Origin: Microbotryomycetes sp. JL201
Lineage: Eukaryota; Basidiomycota; Microbotryomycetes
NCBI GenBank assembly: GCA_033819885.1
Contig: JAQYUZ010000050.1
Location: forward strand, 54,732 to 118,731
DNA length: 64,000 nt
Reading direction: 5' to 3'
Made by a program: the position numbers and the translations under genes. Of this stretch, positions 23,001 to 34,485 are shown piece by piece. The notes below the pieces were generated by a model. It did not search any database, was not told the origin of the DNA, and worked only from the letters and a program-made list of their open reading frames with translations. Each line of letters starts with the position of its first letter. The first letter of the stretch is position 1.

Positions 23001-24810
23001 TGCCGGCTAGCTTGAATTGAGCTGACAGTTCATCGATCGCCGCAAACAGGGTCTCAACGTGGAGCACAAACTTCTCCGCCATGCGAACGCCCTCGATGTA
23101 ATGACCAGAGCTGACATGTCGCAACATTTCCGAGATACAGGCAGCGCTGCTCTCTTCAAAAGCTGAGAGAACCGTCCATATCCGATAGACTTGCTCTTCC
23201 ATTGCCTTTTGTCTGGCCCTAAGGCTCTCTGGCGTCTCGCTGAGCTCTTGCGCCACATAGCCCTCCTCGTTAGAATTTGCGTGAGATTCGTGCTGCGGGT
23301 CTGACACAGAGTCTGGATGCATGACCGCATCGCCTTGACCGTCTTGCAGTGGCGCTGATTCGATCTCTTTTGATTTGACTGGCTTTGAAGGCGCCAGTTT
23401 GATGTTCCAGAACTGCGGACGACTGTGTCAGGAACGACTCGACCAACATTTTGCAGAGCGACAAACCTTGTGTATCATATAGCACTCTGGATGCCAGTGC
23501 TCATCAACGCTGTTGCGGTTGATCTCAACAAATTGCTTGAGAATAGCCGTTTGACAGCCAGTGCACTTGACCGCAAACCTCGTTGAATAATGAAAATGGC
23601 AATAGACTTTGCCTCCGTGTTCGTAGTAAGAATCCTGAGGGCCAAAGACGGTCGGGCAAACAGAGCACGTGAAATGCTCCACGTGAAACTTCATGTCTGC
23701 TTACAAAGACTTAGCACTTTTCATTAGAGAGTGTCGAACGTAACGAACCCAAAGCTGTAATGTAGCTGCCTCGGAGCGCCGCGCCACATTTCGAACAAAG
23801 CAGGTTGAGCCGCCGAAAATAGTCCGTTTCGCACAACGGCAGCTGCTTCCCCGAGCCATCACCAGCTTCTATCGGGAAAAACTTGCTTGCAACTACCTTG
23901 CCGCAATCCTGTCGAGGAAAAATCAGAGGGGGTTTCTACTCCAGCAAATTGAGCGCGAGCAACGAACCTGACATTTGAAGCAATCCAGATGATAGACAGC
24001 GCCAAGAGCGCGCACGAATTGGCCCACCATTGCCTCTTTACACTTTGCACACGTTTGCGGTCTTGAGCCTCCCTCATTGCTTCTCGTCTCTCTGCGCTTG
24101 GATGGCGGTCGTTGGCGATCACCGGCTCGATGTGAATCGCTGCGGTCTCGGTCAGACCTATGGCCATCAAAGCTGTAATCGGTCGGTGATGGATGAGCGT
24201 CGCTAGTCGTGTACGACTGCCCTCCGTGTGAGTTTGTCGAATGGCCAGAGACGGACTGCGGTCGAGAACCGGAATTTGAGCCTGTCCACGTCATGTTTGG
24301 CGTGACTGGCGAAAGCTCAGAGGTTGATGATGAGCCAGACGCCGACTTGTGCGGTGGGCACAAAGGGTGGCGCGGCGAATGTGGCGCGCGGGCAGTGTCC
24401 GAGAGGCGAGGAGACGAAGGCACGCCCGCCGCGCCCGACGAGGACGCGGCGCCGTGAGCGTGGCCGTTGCTGCTCGCAGAGTGCCAGCTGAGACGTGATG
24501 AGCCAGCCTCTGTCGAGCTGGTCGCTGCCATTGCTGGCGGCGAGGACGAGAGCGATGGATGGGCGCGGTGCGTTGAACCATCGCCGTGAGCGCCTTGAAT
24601 CGAGCTCGGCGACAGCAGGGCGCCCCCGCAAGCGTCGCCGGACGGGCGCCTGACCAAGAGAGGACCCGTCGGCGCTGGCCTGAGCCCCGTTGGCCCGACG
24701 CCGTCGTCAGGCGCCTGCATACGCATCGGCCCCTGCTGGGTATCCCCAGTGGACGAGCCTCGCGTGGCAGCAGCGCTGATGGCGCGCATGGGCGCTGTCC
24801 GATCTGTCAT
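20033..24810 (-). CDS. LRG1: Lrg1-type LIM-domain Rho GTPase-activating protein
   Basis: Negative regulator of Rho1-type GTPases in polarity and wall synthesis. A multi-exon gene of very roughly 1,400 residues. A Ser/Pro-rich N-terminal region of about 250 residues leads to LIM1 (CAKCKEAMVGQFVRALGAVY), LIM2 (CSKCGAALRGSYITALG to HVEHFTCSVC), a third zinc module (CTGCQTAILKQFVEIN, HWHPECYMIHK) and, after a helical linker, a fourth (CRGCHLTVEEECARFG to FCSSC). The RhoGAP domain has GVFGIPLDVLVERNG, MDMSVEGIFRKNGNIRRLKD with the arginine finger, NPVQLAALLKRFLRDLPDPLL and DLHNLATVISPNILYSKG. The tail is disordered with a run of prolines. LIM-LIM-LIM-LIM-RhoGAP is the Lrg1 order. Tandem with KEL3, divergent from ALG5. 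Confidence 0.88.
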
Positions 24811-25247
24811 TATGGCGCTGACAGCGGCGCTGTCCGTGCGCGCCGGCTAACCCTGTGGCTTCCGCCGGGCGAGCCGTGTGGACTGGTTGTCGGCGCACCT
24901 GGCGAGCCGTCGCTGCCAGCGGTGACGTATCACCACCTCCTGGTGGCACGCGCGAGCGTCGAGCGGGTCGGACGCACGCCCGCAGTGGTCCTCGACAGAT
25001 GGCACGCGCCAGGTCGTCTAATTTCAAAGAGCTGCGGCACTAATTACGACCCATTCTCCGTCTCGCTATGTTGTTTGCACGTCTTCCTTGATTAGATGTC
25101 AAGTGTGATAAAGTGATTTCGATGTCAGAGGCAAGATGATTGGCTCAGTCCCCCCTTTTTGTCGATCAGAGACCAGAAAGCCACCCGCCAGACGCGAGCT
25201 GAATTACCGTGTCCATCGCGTACGCAACCCTCCCGTTCGGCTGGCTC
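24811..25247. promoter_or_regulatory. Divergent promoter region LRG1 / ALG5
   Basis: About 437 bases. GC-rich next to LRG1 and more AT-rich near 25030-25130. No assignable element. A stop codon at 25200-25202 in the ALG5 frame rules out a longer continuous ALG5 N-terminus. Confidence 0.4.
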
Positions 25248-26566
25248 ATGGGCTCGGCGTTCTGGCTCGCAGCTGTCGCCGCGAGTCTCGTCACAGCCGC
25301 GGTGCGTTCGTCCGCTGCTCACAAAAGCCATCTGCTGACAAGCCAGTCTGCTCAGGCTTATATTGTGCTGGTGCATCTGTCACCAGTCCTGCAAGAAGCC
25401 GATCCAGATGAGTTGTTGTACCGCACAACTTTGGACAAGGACGCTGCGCAGCTGCCGAAGTTAACATCATCGTCTGCGACACTCGAGCTCTCAGTCGTCG
25501 TTCCAGCGTACAATGAGAGCAAACGAATAGGGAGCATGCTGCGAGACAGCGTCAGCTTTCTCGAGGAGCGCCAGTTGGACGAGACACGGCCCTTGCCGCG
25601 CGGCGTCGACAGAGGATCTTACGAAGTCCTTGTCGTCGACGACGGCAGCAAAGACAACACAGCCGAATATGTGCTGTCTGTGGCAAAGGAACTGCATGGT
25701 CAGCGTAGCCTCATAAGAGGCGAGATAAAGGTGGTTAGGCTGACACGGAATCGGGGCAAGGGCGGCGCCACCAGACATGTGAGAACACAGTCCCGAGCGG
25801 CATACCTTAGCGCAACTGATGGTCAGCTTCCAGGGCGTCCTCCATGCCTCGGGGCACCGGATACTGTTCTGCGACGCGGATGGCGCTTCGCATTTTCCCG
25901 ACCTGGCACTGCTACAAGCCGAACTGGATGTAGTAGAGCAAGCGCAGCTGCGAGACAAACGCGTGGATAACCTTGAGCAAGTCCATGGCGTAATCGTTGG
26001 CAGTCGAGCGCATCTGGTTCGCACCGAGGCTGTCGTAAAGGTCAGCAAATATCGCTCCTTTGTGTTCTCGGTTTTAGTAATGGCTTGCTTTGCATCGCAG
26101 CGGTCCTTCCTTCGAAATCTTCTCATGCGCGGCTTTCACAGCTACCTCTTCCTCTTGGGCATTCGAACAATGTGAGGCACGGCTGTGAGAATTGGCAAGC
26201 CGCCGGCATTGACTGCGAATCCTCAGACGAGATACGCAATGCGGGTTTAAATTGTTCACTAGGGCCTCGGCTGCAGTGATCTATCCGCAGTTGCACTCCT
26301 CTGGCTGGATCTTCGACTGCGAACTACTCATTCTCGCCGGCTTGGCCGGGATACCCACTCGTGAAGTTGGCATTCAGTGGCATGAGGTAGACGGCAGCAA
26401 AGTCGACCTCGTGCGAGACTCGATCAACATGGCCGTAGACCTACTCGTTATCAGGATCAATTACCTGCTGGGGCGATGGCCTCGTCCCGCATCCGTTGGT
26501 CTAGAGACGTTGCATCAAGGGCAGCAGATCAGAGAACGTGAAGAACAGAATAGAAAAGATAGATAG
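25248..26566 (+). CDS. ALG5: Alg5, dolichyl-phosphate beta-glucosyltransferase
   Basis: Transfers glucose from UDP-glucose to dolichyl phosphate at the ER membrane for N-glycan precursors. Exons 25248-25301, 25356-25778, 25834-26040, 26101-26171 and 26227-26566 give 364 residues. The N-terminal anchor is FWLAAVAASLVTAA joined to AYIVLVHL after removing a stop-free 54-nt intron. The GT-A core shows LSVVVPAYNESKRIGSML, YEVLVVDDGSKDNTAEYV, VRLTRNRGKGGATRHGVLHA, ILFCDADGASHFPD (metal-binding DxD), GVIVGSRAHLVRTEAVVKRS, RSFLRNLLMRGFHSYL, IRDTQCGFKLFTRASAA, GWIFDCELLILAGLAGIP and VGIQWHEVDGSKVDLVRDS. All family blocks are in order, so the enzyme looks complete. The start is the first ATG after the in-frame upstream stop. 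Confidence 0.93.
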
Positions 26567-26745
26567 ACAGCTGTCTCAGTGTTGCCACAGCCTTCGTACG
26601 CCTCGAGTTTGTGACGCGTCGCGACGTGATTGACCTTTCGGCCGACAACCAATCTGTGACCCCTTTCGGCGTACAGCGAAGGCACCAACCGGACCAAGCT
26701 CATGAAGGAGACTGCCAAGTCAAACAATTATCTGTGACGTCTGGC

Positions 26746-29700
26746 ATGTCAGTCTATGACAATCCCGTGCCGTTCTCGTTGTTTTGCGAACTCGTCACAG
26801 CCATCGCAAACGTCAAACCTCTCACGACTGCTGCCATCAAGCGGAGATCAAATGCAAGCTCGATCACAAAGCACGAACTGGTGCACAAATGGGTCACGGC
26901 CGTCAAACAGCGGCACGAGCCCGGCAGCGGTCATGATCCGCTGCCTGTCGGCACAATCGTTATTTTCATGCGCTTGTTTCATCCAGAACAGTCTGTCAGA
27001 AGGAGGTCAGGCAATGTCCAAATCTGTCATAATTTTCTGCCCAGCTGAACAAGCTTGACAACAGGTACGACATGCAAGAATCACTCCTAGCTGCCGCCTT
27101 AGAGACGTACTTTGGAGCCCCCGAGAGGACTTTTTCTTCATGGAATGCCCCGAGTGTCAGCCTGACTGCAAGCACCACTGGCTGCCTTGGAACAGAGGTG
27201 GCGAGGTGGATGGAGAAGCACGGCAGAGGGCCGCGCACAGCGGAAATCCTAACACTGGGCAGGCAAGTGAAGTACTGGTCCCTTTGGGCAACAAATGGCT
27301 GATTGAAGCTTTCCAGGGTCGATGAGCTCTTAGACGAGCTCGCCTCCAAGTCTTCATTCTCGGCAAGGAGCGGTGAGTTGTCTCAAATTGATCGTTTCGG
27401 ACCGACTGACACGAAAAGCAGTCTCATCCTCATTGGATTTGAAGCGTCGACGAGCCCAGAACGAAATTCTCAGAGATCTGTTGGACCCACTGTCGCCCAT
27501 ACAAGTGGCTGTAATAACCCAGATAATCTTACGAGATCTCTACCCTATACTGTACCCTCTCCCGTCATTGTGCGGTGAAGTTGCACTGAACTCGTACAAT
27601 ACGACTGCGTACGAGGTCATAGAGCTGCATCACACCATGCGCGAATGGCACAAATTGATGCCGGCGTTTTACCGGACCATCTCGGACCTTGATCGTGCTG
27701 CGTTCGCCGTCGAAGACGCCCTCAGTGAGAAAGGCCTGTGGATTCAATCCTAATTGCTTGCTGACAGCTCATTGTCAGGGTACAATCAACAACTAGTGGC
27801 ATTGTCGCCACAAGTCGGAGTCCCCGTTGCAGTGAGCTCCTTGCCGACCTTGAAACGCTGCCGTCTTACTTGCTGCTCTCAGGTACCCAAGACACGCAAA
27901 CCGGGAGCTTGCAACCTCGCATGCAAGCACCTTGATGGTCCGACGGCTGTCGAAAGAAAATATGATGGGGAAAGGTCAGACAGCAGGTGTTTCGTCCTGC
28001 TGGCTTGCGCTGACGAGACAAGAACACAGGTTGCAAGTCCACGTGGATCTTTCAAAACGTCCAGACCAGCAAATCCAGATATTCTCGAAGAGCAACAGAG
28101 ACAGTACCGAATTCCGCATTCGGATGCTACCGTACGTCGACATGATTTTTGTCCTCAGATAGAGTGACTGACGGCGCACTCGGCAGGATTATACGTGCAG
28201 CGCTCAGGATACGAGCCGAGTCGTATGACAGGGAGCTACAGCCGCTTCTCCTTCAGCGCATCGACACCGTCAACGAGGAGACTTCGATCGACTGTCCGAC
28301 AAAGATCATATTGGAAGGAGAGATGGTGCCATTCAACGAGGGACTTCAACAGATCGACGAGTTTTGGAAACTGCCATTTGCAAAGACAGCGGAAGATCGC
28401 ATTGTTCGGTCACCAGGTTCAACGCGCAGCTCAGTTGTAACAGGCAATACAGAATCGCAAGAAGACATGGCGCAACCAGATTCGAGAGGACAGGGTGAGC
28501 AGGACACGGACCTTCACCTGATGGCTGTCTGGTTCGATGTCCTGCTTGTCGACACAGAGTCACTGCTTGAGGGTCAGCCTGCAAGAGCAATAGCTAGTCC
28601 GGTGCTCATTCTAAATTCTTTACCGCAGTTCCATATCACCAGAGACGTGCACGACTGGCCAAGCTCATCAAAGAGATCCACGGATTTGTGAGTGTCTACA
28701 ACAGCTGTCGAAGTGCGGATCTGACCACCGGACTGTAGAGCCAGTTGGCTCACGTGGAGATGATCGATTTCCGCCGCAAGCAAAAGGGATTGCAGGTGAG
28801 ACCCGTTTGGTGCCGCCATGTACGGAGCTGATGCTGTCGCGACAGCTCCTGCGGGAGGTTTTTGCTCACACAATCGCAATGCGAGGCGGTGAGTACTCCT
28901 GAAGATGCTTCACGGCGAACTTGGCTTACTGTGTCGAGACGCATCAGAGGGAGTTATGGTGAAGCCCGCCTTGTCCGTGTACAACGATTTGCGACCGAAT
29001 ATGCGCTGGATCAAACTCAAGAAGGATTTCATTCCCGGCGCCGGCGATACGATGGACGTGCACGTCCTGGGTGCCAGCTGGCAGAAACAGCGTGGGAGGG
29101 AGCTGCTGGGTGAGGGCGTTGCCTAAGCGACGTGGAAATGTCAGTTGATAGTCGTCGGCTTGCAGTGCCGCCGAGCACGTTCACTACCTTTTTCGTCGGG
29201 TTTCGCGCCGACAAGCTCGGTGCGGATCTCGGGGTGAGCATCTTCTGCGGCCACATCTACATTGCATCTAATGGATTCGTTTTCAGCGCACACGCAAGCC
29301 TCATTACCACATCTTATTCTCGAGCTCTTACGGTTTGAACCGACAGCAATTGAGCCTACTCAACCTCGAGATTCGATGTAGCGCAAGACAACTGTTCTCG
29401 ACAGACTCGCAGCAATGCACGACCTGGCGTGCTTGTGCAAGACCTCGGACGCACCTCCGCGTGTTCGAATCACCAGTGTGTTTCGAGAGTGCACGATCTG
29501 GTAAGACAAATGGCTGAAACTCAATCCTCGTCCAGTGCACGGGCTTTACATTTTCGCTAGCTCCGCATCTCTGCGGTGCAGGTGCGAGGCCACAAGTCAT
29601 ATTCGAGGAACCACGAGTCTTTGAGCTCTTTGGCGCCGGGTTTCAGAAGAGCATGGGCTCGTCGGTGAGTTTCAATACCATCGATAGCATGACGACTAGC

Positions 29701-30762
29701 TTATACGTATTGGCGCAGTATTATGAGCTGCGGTGGCCAAGGATCACCAAGTTTGACCGCTCTGATGGCGAGCCTGTCGATCTTGGCGAACTGCAACGCG
29801 TTGCGCTTAGGGCGATGCGCCTGTCTTCGAACGACGAAAGCAGCTTGGTTGACAGCTTTTGGACGACTGGCATTGATGTGCCGGACCCAAGAGGAGGACT
29901 TGACACAGACTTTGCCACCGATCGTGCACACTGGCTCCGGAAGCTAGAGGAGGCGGATGGCTTACGCCCATCTTTTACACCCGCCACTGAACAGCGAGCA
30001 GCCTTGCATGAAGGTGAATCGAGCGCATTCCAAGACAGGGCTGCTGTCGCGCCATCACCGTCCTGGTATCACAGCAGTCTGAAGCCCCAAACAATGCTCG
30101 CCGTCAATGGCCTCCGATATCATACACCTGAGCCTACACTTTGGAGGCCGTCTCTGACAACACTTCCTCTGGACAAGTTGAGCGCATCTTCGTCCCCATT
30201 GGGCGCTCGTCAATTGTCTCTGCCGCTCGTGGGCTCAGTCGCCGCCAAAACGTCGCTTGTCGCGCCACCGCTCGAGCGTAAAAGAAGACGACTCACTCTT
30301 CCGACACCGTCTATCTCGCAATCTTGGCAAAGTTTCTCACAAGGCATGCTCGCTCCGAACGAATCTCTTGCTCCTCTTACAGCGTCTCTTTCATCCGAAA
30401 CGGAGACTTTGCCGCTTGTTCTTCAAGGTTGTTTTTGGTCGATTCTCAAACCCGATCAAGCCGGTATACGGCAACGTACCAGACACGTTCATCTACGTGA
30501 CGACAATCACCTTGTCAACGCACTAGACGTCTTGTGGTGCGCTGGATGGATCCCGACAGATCGACAAACAGCATTTCCTGGCAAGAAGCGTCAAGGTTAT
30601 ATTTTCGTTGACAAGGGTGACGAAGACGTCATATGGTTGCTAAACAGGCGAGGCAAATTGGCAGCAGAGGGCGGTAAAGAGCTCGTTTGGATTGTCGACA
30701 GGAGCGCCTTGGACAGTGTTGGACAATGGGCCGTGGGCAAGGAAATGCTTTCAGTGTTCTGA
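26746..30762 (+). CDS. ATP-dependent DNA ligase, ligase-IV-like, without recognisable BRCT domains
   Basis: Nick- or end-joining ligase. About 15 introns; exon edges between about 29330 and 29590 are unresolved. The N-terminal DNA-binding domain has PFSLFCELVTAIANVK, RLFHPEQSVRRRYDMQESL, CLGTEVARWMEK, LGRVDELLDELASKS and IILRDLYPILYPLPS. The adenylation site is AVERKYDGER, with the lysine as nucleotide acceptor (motif I), then LQVHVDLSK, QIQIFSKSNRD, KIILEGEMVPFNEG, AVWFDVLLVDTESLL, EGVMVKPALSVYN and MRWIKLKKDFIPG. The oligonucleotide-binding end has YYELRWPRITKFDR. Spacing follows ligase IV more than ligase I. The last 300 or so residues show Ser/Pro-rich sequence and a short globular end (LVNALDVLWCAGWIPTDRQT) but no obvious BRCT signature. 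One intron (27263-27316) is GC-AG. Confidence 0.82.
27263..27316 (+). other. GC-AG intron in the DNA ligase gene
   Basis: The donor is GCAAGT and the acceptor TTCCAG, 54 nt. It joins ILTLG-AG to G-GTC and gives LGRVDELLDELA. Using the GT inside the donor creates a stop at the junction. Confidence 0.75.
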
Positions 30763-30836
30763 TGTGTGGAAATGGTACTTTTCATCCAAATCGTTCAGAG
30801 GTCGAGCATGTTGTATGTACAAAATGTGAGGTAAAT

Positions 30837-33229
30837 CTAGATCAAAGGCAGTCCTTTGTCTCTCGCCTCCTTTTCAGCCATTTCGGCCTCGTCTAACGCG
30901 TTTGCGAACCAATTTTTGAGCATGTCAATGTCTTCCAGACCGACGCTGATCCTGACCAGTCCCTTTTCGACGCCATACTCTGCTGCCCAATCCGTTTCGG
31001 TATAGTGGGCCAGAATGGTGTATGGACAAGCGATGGTAAAGTTTGTACCAAGCGAAGGACCTTTGTAGCACGGCAAAGCATCAAAAAAGACCCTGCTTGC
31101 CAGCAACGACGTGAACGTCAGCGAAAACAAGGCGCTGAACCCGCTCGAGTTTGGCAAGTCTGGGTTTGATGGTCGCAATTGAGCAAGGTACAATTCTGGC
31201 GTCATGTACTTTGGGTAGTAGACCTCTTTGAGAACGCTGTCTGGGTTCATTGCCGATGGCGGCGGTTCGATGACTCCGACCGCTGGCGAGCCAGGTGCTC
31301 GTCGTGAGCGAAGCAAGTCGCACACGGTCTCTGCGTTGAAATTCATCGTCGCGACTCGCTCCTGAAAATCGCGAGAGTTGCGCTCCATGTATATAGCGTC
31401 CTCGTCAAAATAAAAATCTTCAAACGTCTCTTCCTGGCATGCTTTGAGCTCTTTGTAGAATGGACCGTTCGGATTGAGCACAAGGCTAATGAAGATACAA
31501 ATGTCAACGCCTCGCGGTCACAAGCAGGTCGAGTACGATGACGCAATCCGACTGACCTGCCGCCCATGACGTTGCTGTCTCCGCTGAAGACTTTGGTCAA
31601 ACTGCTGACGACTATATCTGCAGGGGGCAAGACTTCGACGTTGACAAAGCCGGCAATCGTCTCGTCGACGACGATCATGAAGCCAAACTCGTCGGCCAAC
31701 TCTCGTAAAGCCTGCAGCGGCGGTGTACGAAGCAATGGGTTCGAGGGAAACTCGCAAAATAGAGCCAGCACGGGCACGTCCGACTTCTCGAGCGTTTCAC
31801 GAAGCGCAGGCAAGTCTGAAGCTAAGCCGTGACCAAAGAAATGACAGCCCGGGCCCCACTTCTCCAAAATTTTGAGCGTGTCGGTGTATGGGAAGCTGGA
31901 ACCGAGATGCGTAAGCCAAAACACTTGCACACGAATTGTACGACTAACCCAAAACAGACGCTCTTGCCAACTGGCTTGCTCGTTCGAGATCGTGCGTTCA
32001 TGACGAGCTGATGTGCGTGAAAGATGGCACTCATGCCACCTGGGTACAGCCACACGTCGTCTTCCGTTAGGCATGAAACTCCACGCGTGCTCTCCTTGCC
32101 CTTCGCTTCGTTCATATCTTCTATCGGAATTGCCTCGCCCGGCGACTCTCTCAAAACGCCAGCGATCCTCCTGCGCATGGCCAATTTGGCCAGCGGTGCC
32201 AAAGACAAATCGAGGTTCCTGCCGTATCTTTCTTCGACGTACCGTGCAAGCACGTCCTCGTCTTGATCAACAGCTTCATAGCCGTTGCCGCTCGGGAGCG
32301 GCGTGCCGGGAGATTTTACCGCCAAGGAGTCGAATGAGTTGGCCAGGGATGACGACTCAGAGCCGTCACCGTTTCCAAAAGGCGGTGCGTTCCTTCCCCG
32401 GCTAGTCGAATACCTGTTTTTGGATGAGATGATTGGCGGTTGGATGATGTCGGTCAGTGGCGTCGAAGTGCCTGATGACGACGAGGCGGGTTTTGCAACG
32501 GCGTAGCGCCCTGACTTTGCGGCAGAGTACCGAGACGTGGTGATGGTCGTTGTCGCGATGCTGCTGTTGTCGCGCGACAAGTCTGGACGTGGGCTGCTTG
32601 ATTCGGAGTCGACCTCGCCGAGCAAGGTCAAGCACCGTTCGGCCATGCGGCTCGAGATCCCTTCGCCCGTGTGCTGCCAGTACTGCTTCAAGCCAGACCA
32701 GTGTGCTGCTCCTGCGAAGCAAGCAAACACAGTCACGGTACGCTGTTTGGCGGCCGTTTCCGGGTCCATGGTCGCGCTCGCGAGCTTGGTCGACTGGATG
32801 GACCACTCGACAATGCGCGAATTGACGGGCGACGACAGGGTCAAGAGGAATGCCTGACACCGTTGTGCCGTTCTGCGCGTTGGCAACAGGATGCACAGCT
32901 CGTCGGATCGGCCGAACCTGGCTCTGACGAGCTTGCTGAGCTGTTCACGCGAGCGCGCGCCGCTGGCTGTCAGCAGCTATGCGGTGCCGGCACCAAGCTA
33001 CTGCGCTTACCCTCTCGATCTGGTGGTGGATGAAGAAGCGTGGGTAGCCGGACGTCATGGCGAGCTTGATGCGTTCGTGCCCTTCCTCGTAGTCGACGTT
33101 GTCGGCCCACTTTGGCAGCGAAACGCTCACGGCGTGCGGCGTCATGAACGGAACCGTCGCGCCGAGCGGACACTCTGGCGGCGCGGCGACGTTGAAGGGT
33201 GTGGGCGGACCCGCGGCCATTGTCACCAT
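30837..33229 (-). CDS. STR2: Str2, cystathionine gamma-synthase
   Basis: PLP enzyme that makes cystathionine from cysteine and an activated homoserine in transsulfuration. The minus-strand gene starts [13 protein letters not shown] at 33229; introns are read at 32941-33010, near 31880-31948 and near 31490-31560. Blocks seen: [128 protein letters not shown] (the lysine binds PLP) and [20 protein letters not shown]. The long form with an N-terminal domain of about 300 residues is typical of fungal Str2 rather than Cys3 or Met17. A Ser-rich disordered insert lies around residues 160-260. It shares a 173-base divergent promoter with TBCB containing a TCACGTGA box, and converges on the ligase gene 74 bases away. 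Confidence 0.9.
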
Positions 33230-33395
33230 GGCGCAATCGAGGCAGAGACGACAGCGGCAAGCCAAAATTCCACCTGTGTGCTTGTGCAGATGACGGGGAA
33301 AGCTCTGTCTCCGTATCTGCCGGCGATGCAACGGGTGACTGGAACAGTGGCAAAACAGTGACGCCGCCCGCCGCCGCCCGTTTGACTCGCGCAGG

Positions 33396-33403
33396 TCACG
33401 TGA
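33396..33403. promoter_or_regulatory. TCACGTGA palindrome (E-box / Cbf1-type site)
   Basis: A perfect 8-base palindrome in the STR2-TBCB intergenic region, 167 bases upstream of the STR2 start. Its last base is the A of the chosen TBCB start codon. In ascomycete yeasts TCACGTG is the Cbf1 site at sulfur-amino-acid genes; that it works here is inference. Confidence 0.45.
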
Positions 33404-34485
33404 TGATGCACCCATCGCCGGCGCCGAGGTGGGTGACCGTCTGGGTCACCTCGCCTGGCACGCACTCTGAGCGCAGGTTTGGCACAGACACGACCGTCAG
33501 ACTGCTCAAGGTAAGCAAGACAGCAGAGCTCGAGGCGCGCCGCGACGCGTCAAGGACACCCTTGACTGACTGGGTATGAACGGCTCGCAAACCACTGCTC
33601 AGGACAAGCTCGAGACGGTCACGGGTATTCCTGCGTCGGCGCAGCGGCTGTCAATCGCCAGGACCGACGACGCTGCAAGCAAGCATGGCGATCAAGCAGC
33701 CAGCCTGAACCTCGACGACGACGAACGCACAATGGACAGTTACAGGATCAATGATTGGATGACGATCAAGGTACAGAGCACGCGCTTCCGGCGGATGCAC
33801 CTGCAGCTGACGGCGCTCGTCTTTCTCACTTGGTTCCAGGTCGACTCGACAGATCCTGCGCTGCCAAGCACGCTCACCGACTTGTCTCAGGTCGAAAAGT
33901 ATGAAATGAGCGATAAGGATTACGAGGCCAGATCAGGTAAGCTCCTCTCGCCCGCGCACATCACAAAGTCGGACAAATCTCAGCGCCACCACCCAAACTC
34001 GAGCCTGCAAACAACTTATATCGATCCAACACAGACTCGCTTCTCAACTTCAAAAAGCGACACAAGCTCGGTAGATTTGCTCCGAGCTCGACAGAGACAA
34101 TGTCGCAAGTTTCGGCGGCCACGGACGAACATGTGCCAGACAATTTGAAACTCGGAGCTAGATGTCAAGTGGCAATGTCGGATGTGCTGTCAAGAAGAGG
34201 CACAGTTAGATATATCGGACCTGTCGAGTTTGGTCCCCAAGATGGCAGGACCTGGGTCGGCGTCGAGTGGGACGAGCCAGTCGGCAAAAATGACGGAGCG
34301 TGAGTTCATCCTGGGTCGCACTGTGATCCTCAGAATGCAGATCTGACGACTCGTGTCGCAGAGTCGATGGCAAGCGCTACTTTCAAACAGGTCCGCAAAA
34401 GGCGAGTTTCCTGCGGCCGAGCCACGTCGTCGTTGGAGACTATCCAGAACTTGATCCGTTTGCAGACGAGGACTTGGAAATGTAA
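33403..34485 (+). CDS. Tubulin-folding cofactor B (Alf1/TBCB)
   Basis: Cytosolic chaperone that captures alpha-tubulin and works with cofactor E. Exons 33403-33510, 33603-33770, 33840-33936, 34035-34299 and 34362-34485 give 253 residues. The N-terminal ubiquitin-like domain reads WVTVWVTSPGTHSERRFGTD, then VRLLKDKLETVTGIPASAQ and MDSYRINDWMTIKV. The middle coiled segment includes VEKYEMSDKDYEAR and SLLNFKKRHKLGRF. The CAP-Gly domain has GARCQVAMSDVLSRRGTVRY, GRTWVGVEWDEPVGKNDGAV with the GKNDG signature, and GKRYFQTGPQKASFLRPSHV. The end DPFADEDLEM is acidic and ends in Met, close to the usual DLEEI/L tail. Domain order and length match cofactor B. A second ATG follows the first directly (33406). 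Confidence 0.92.

Noticed and set aside
25209-25247. A longer ALG5 N-terminus starting before 25248
   Set aside because: The frame opens with GTG at 25209 and has an in-frame stop just before it; the first ATG is at 25248.
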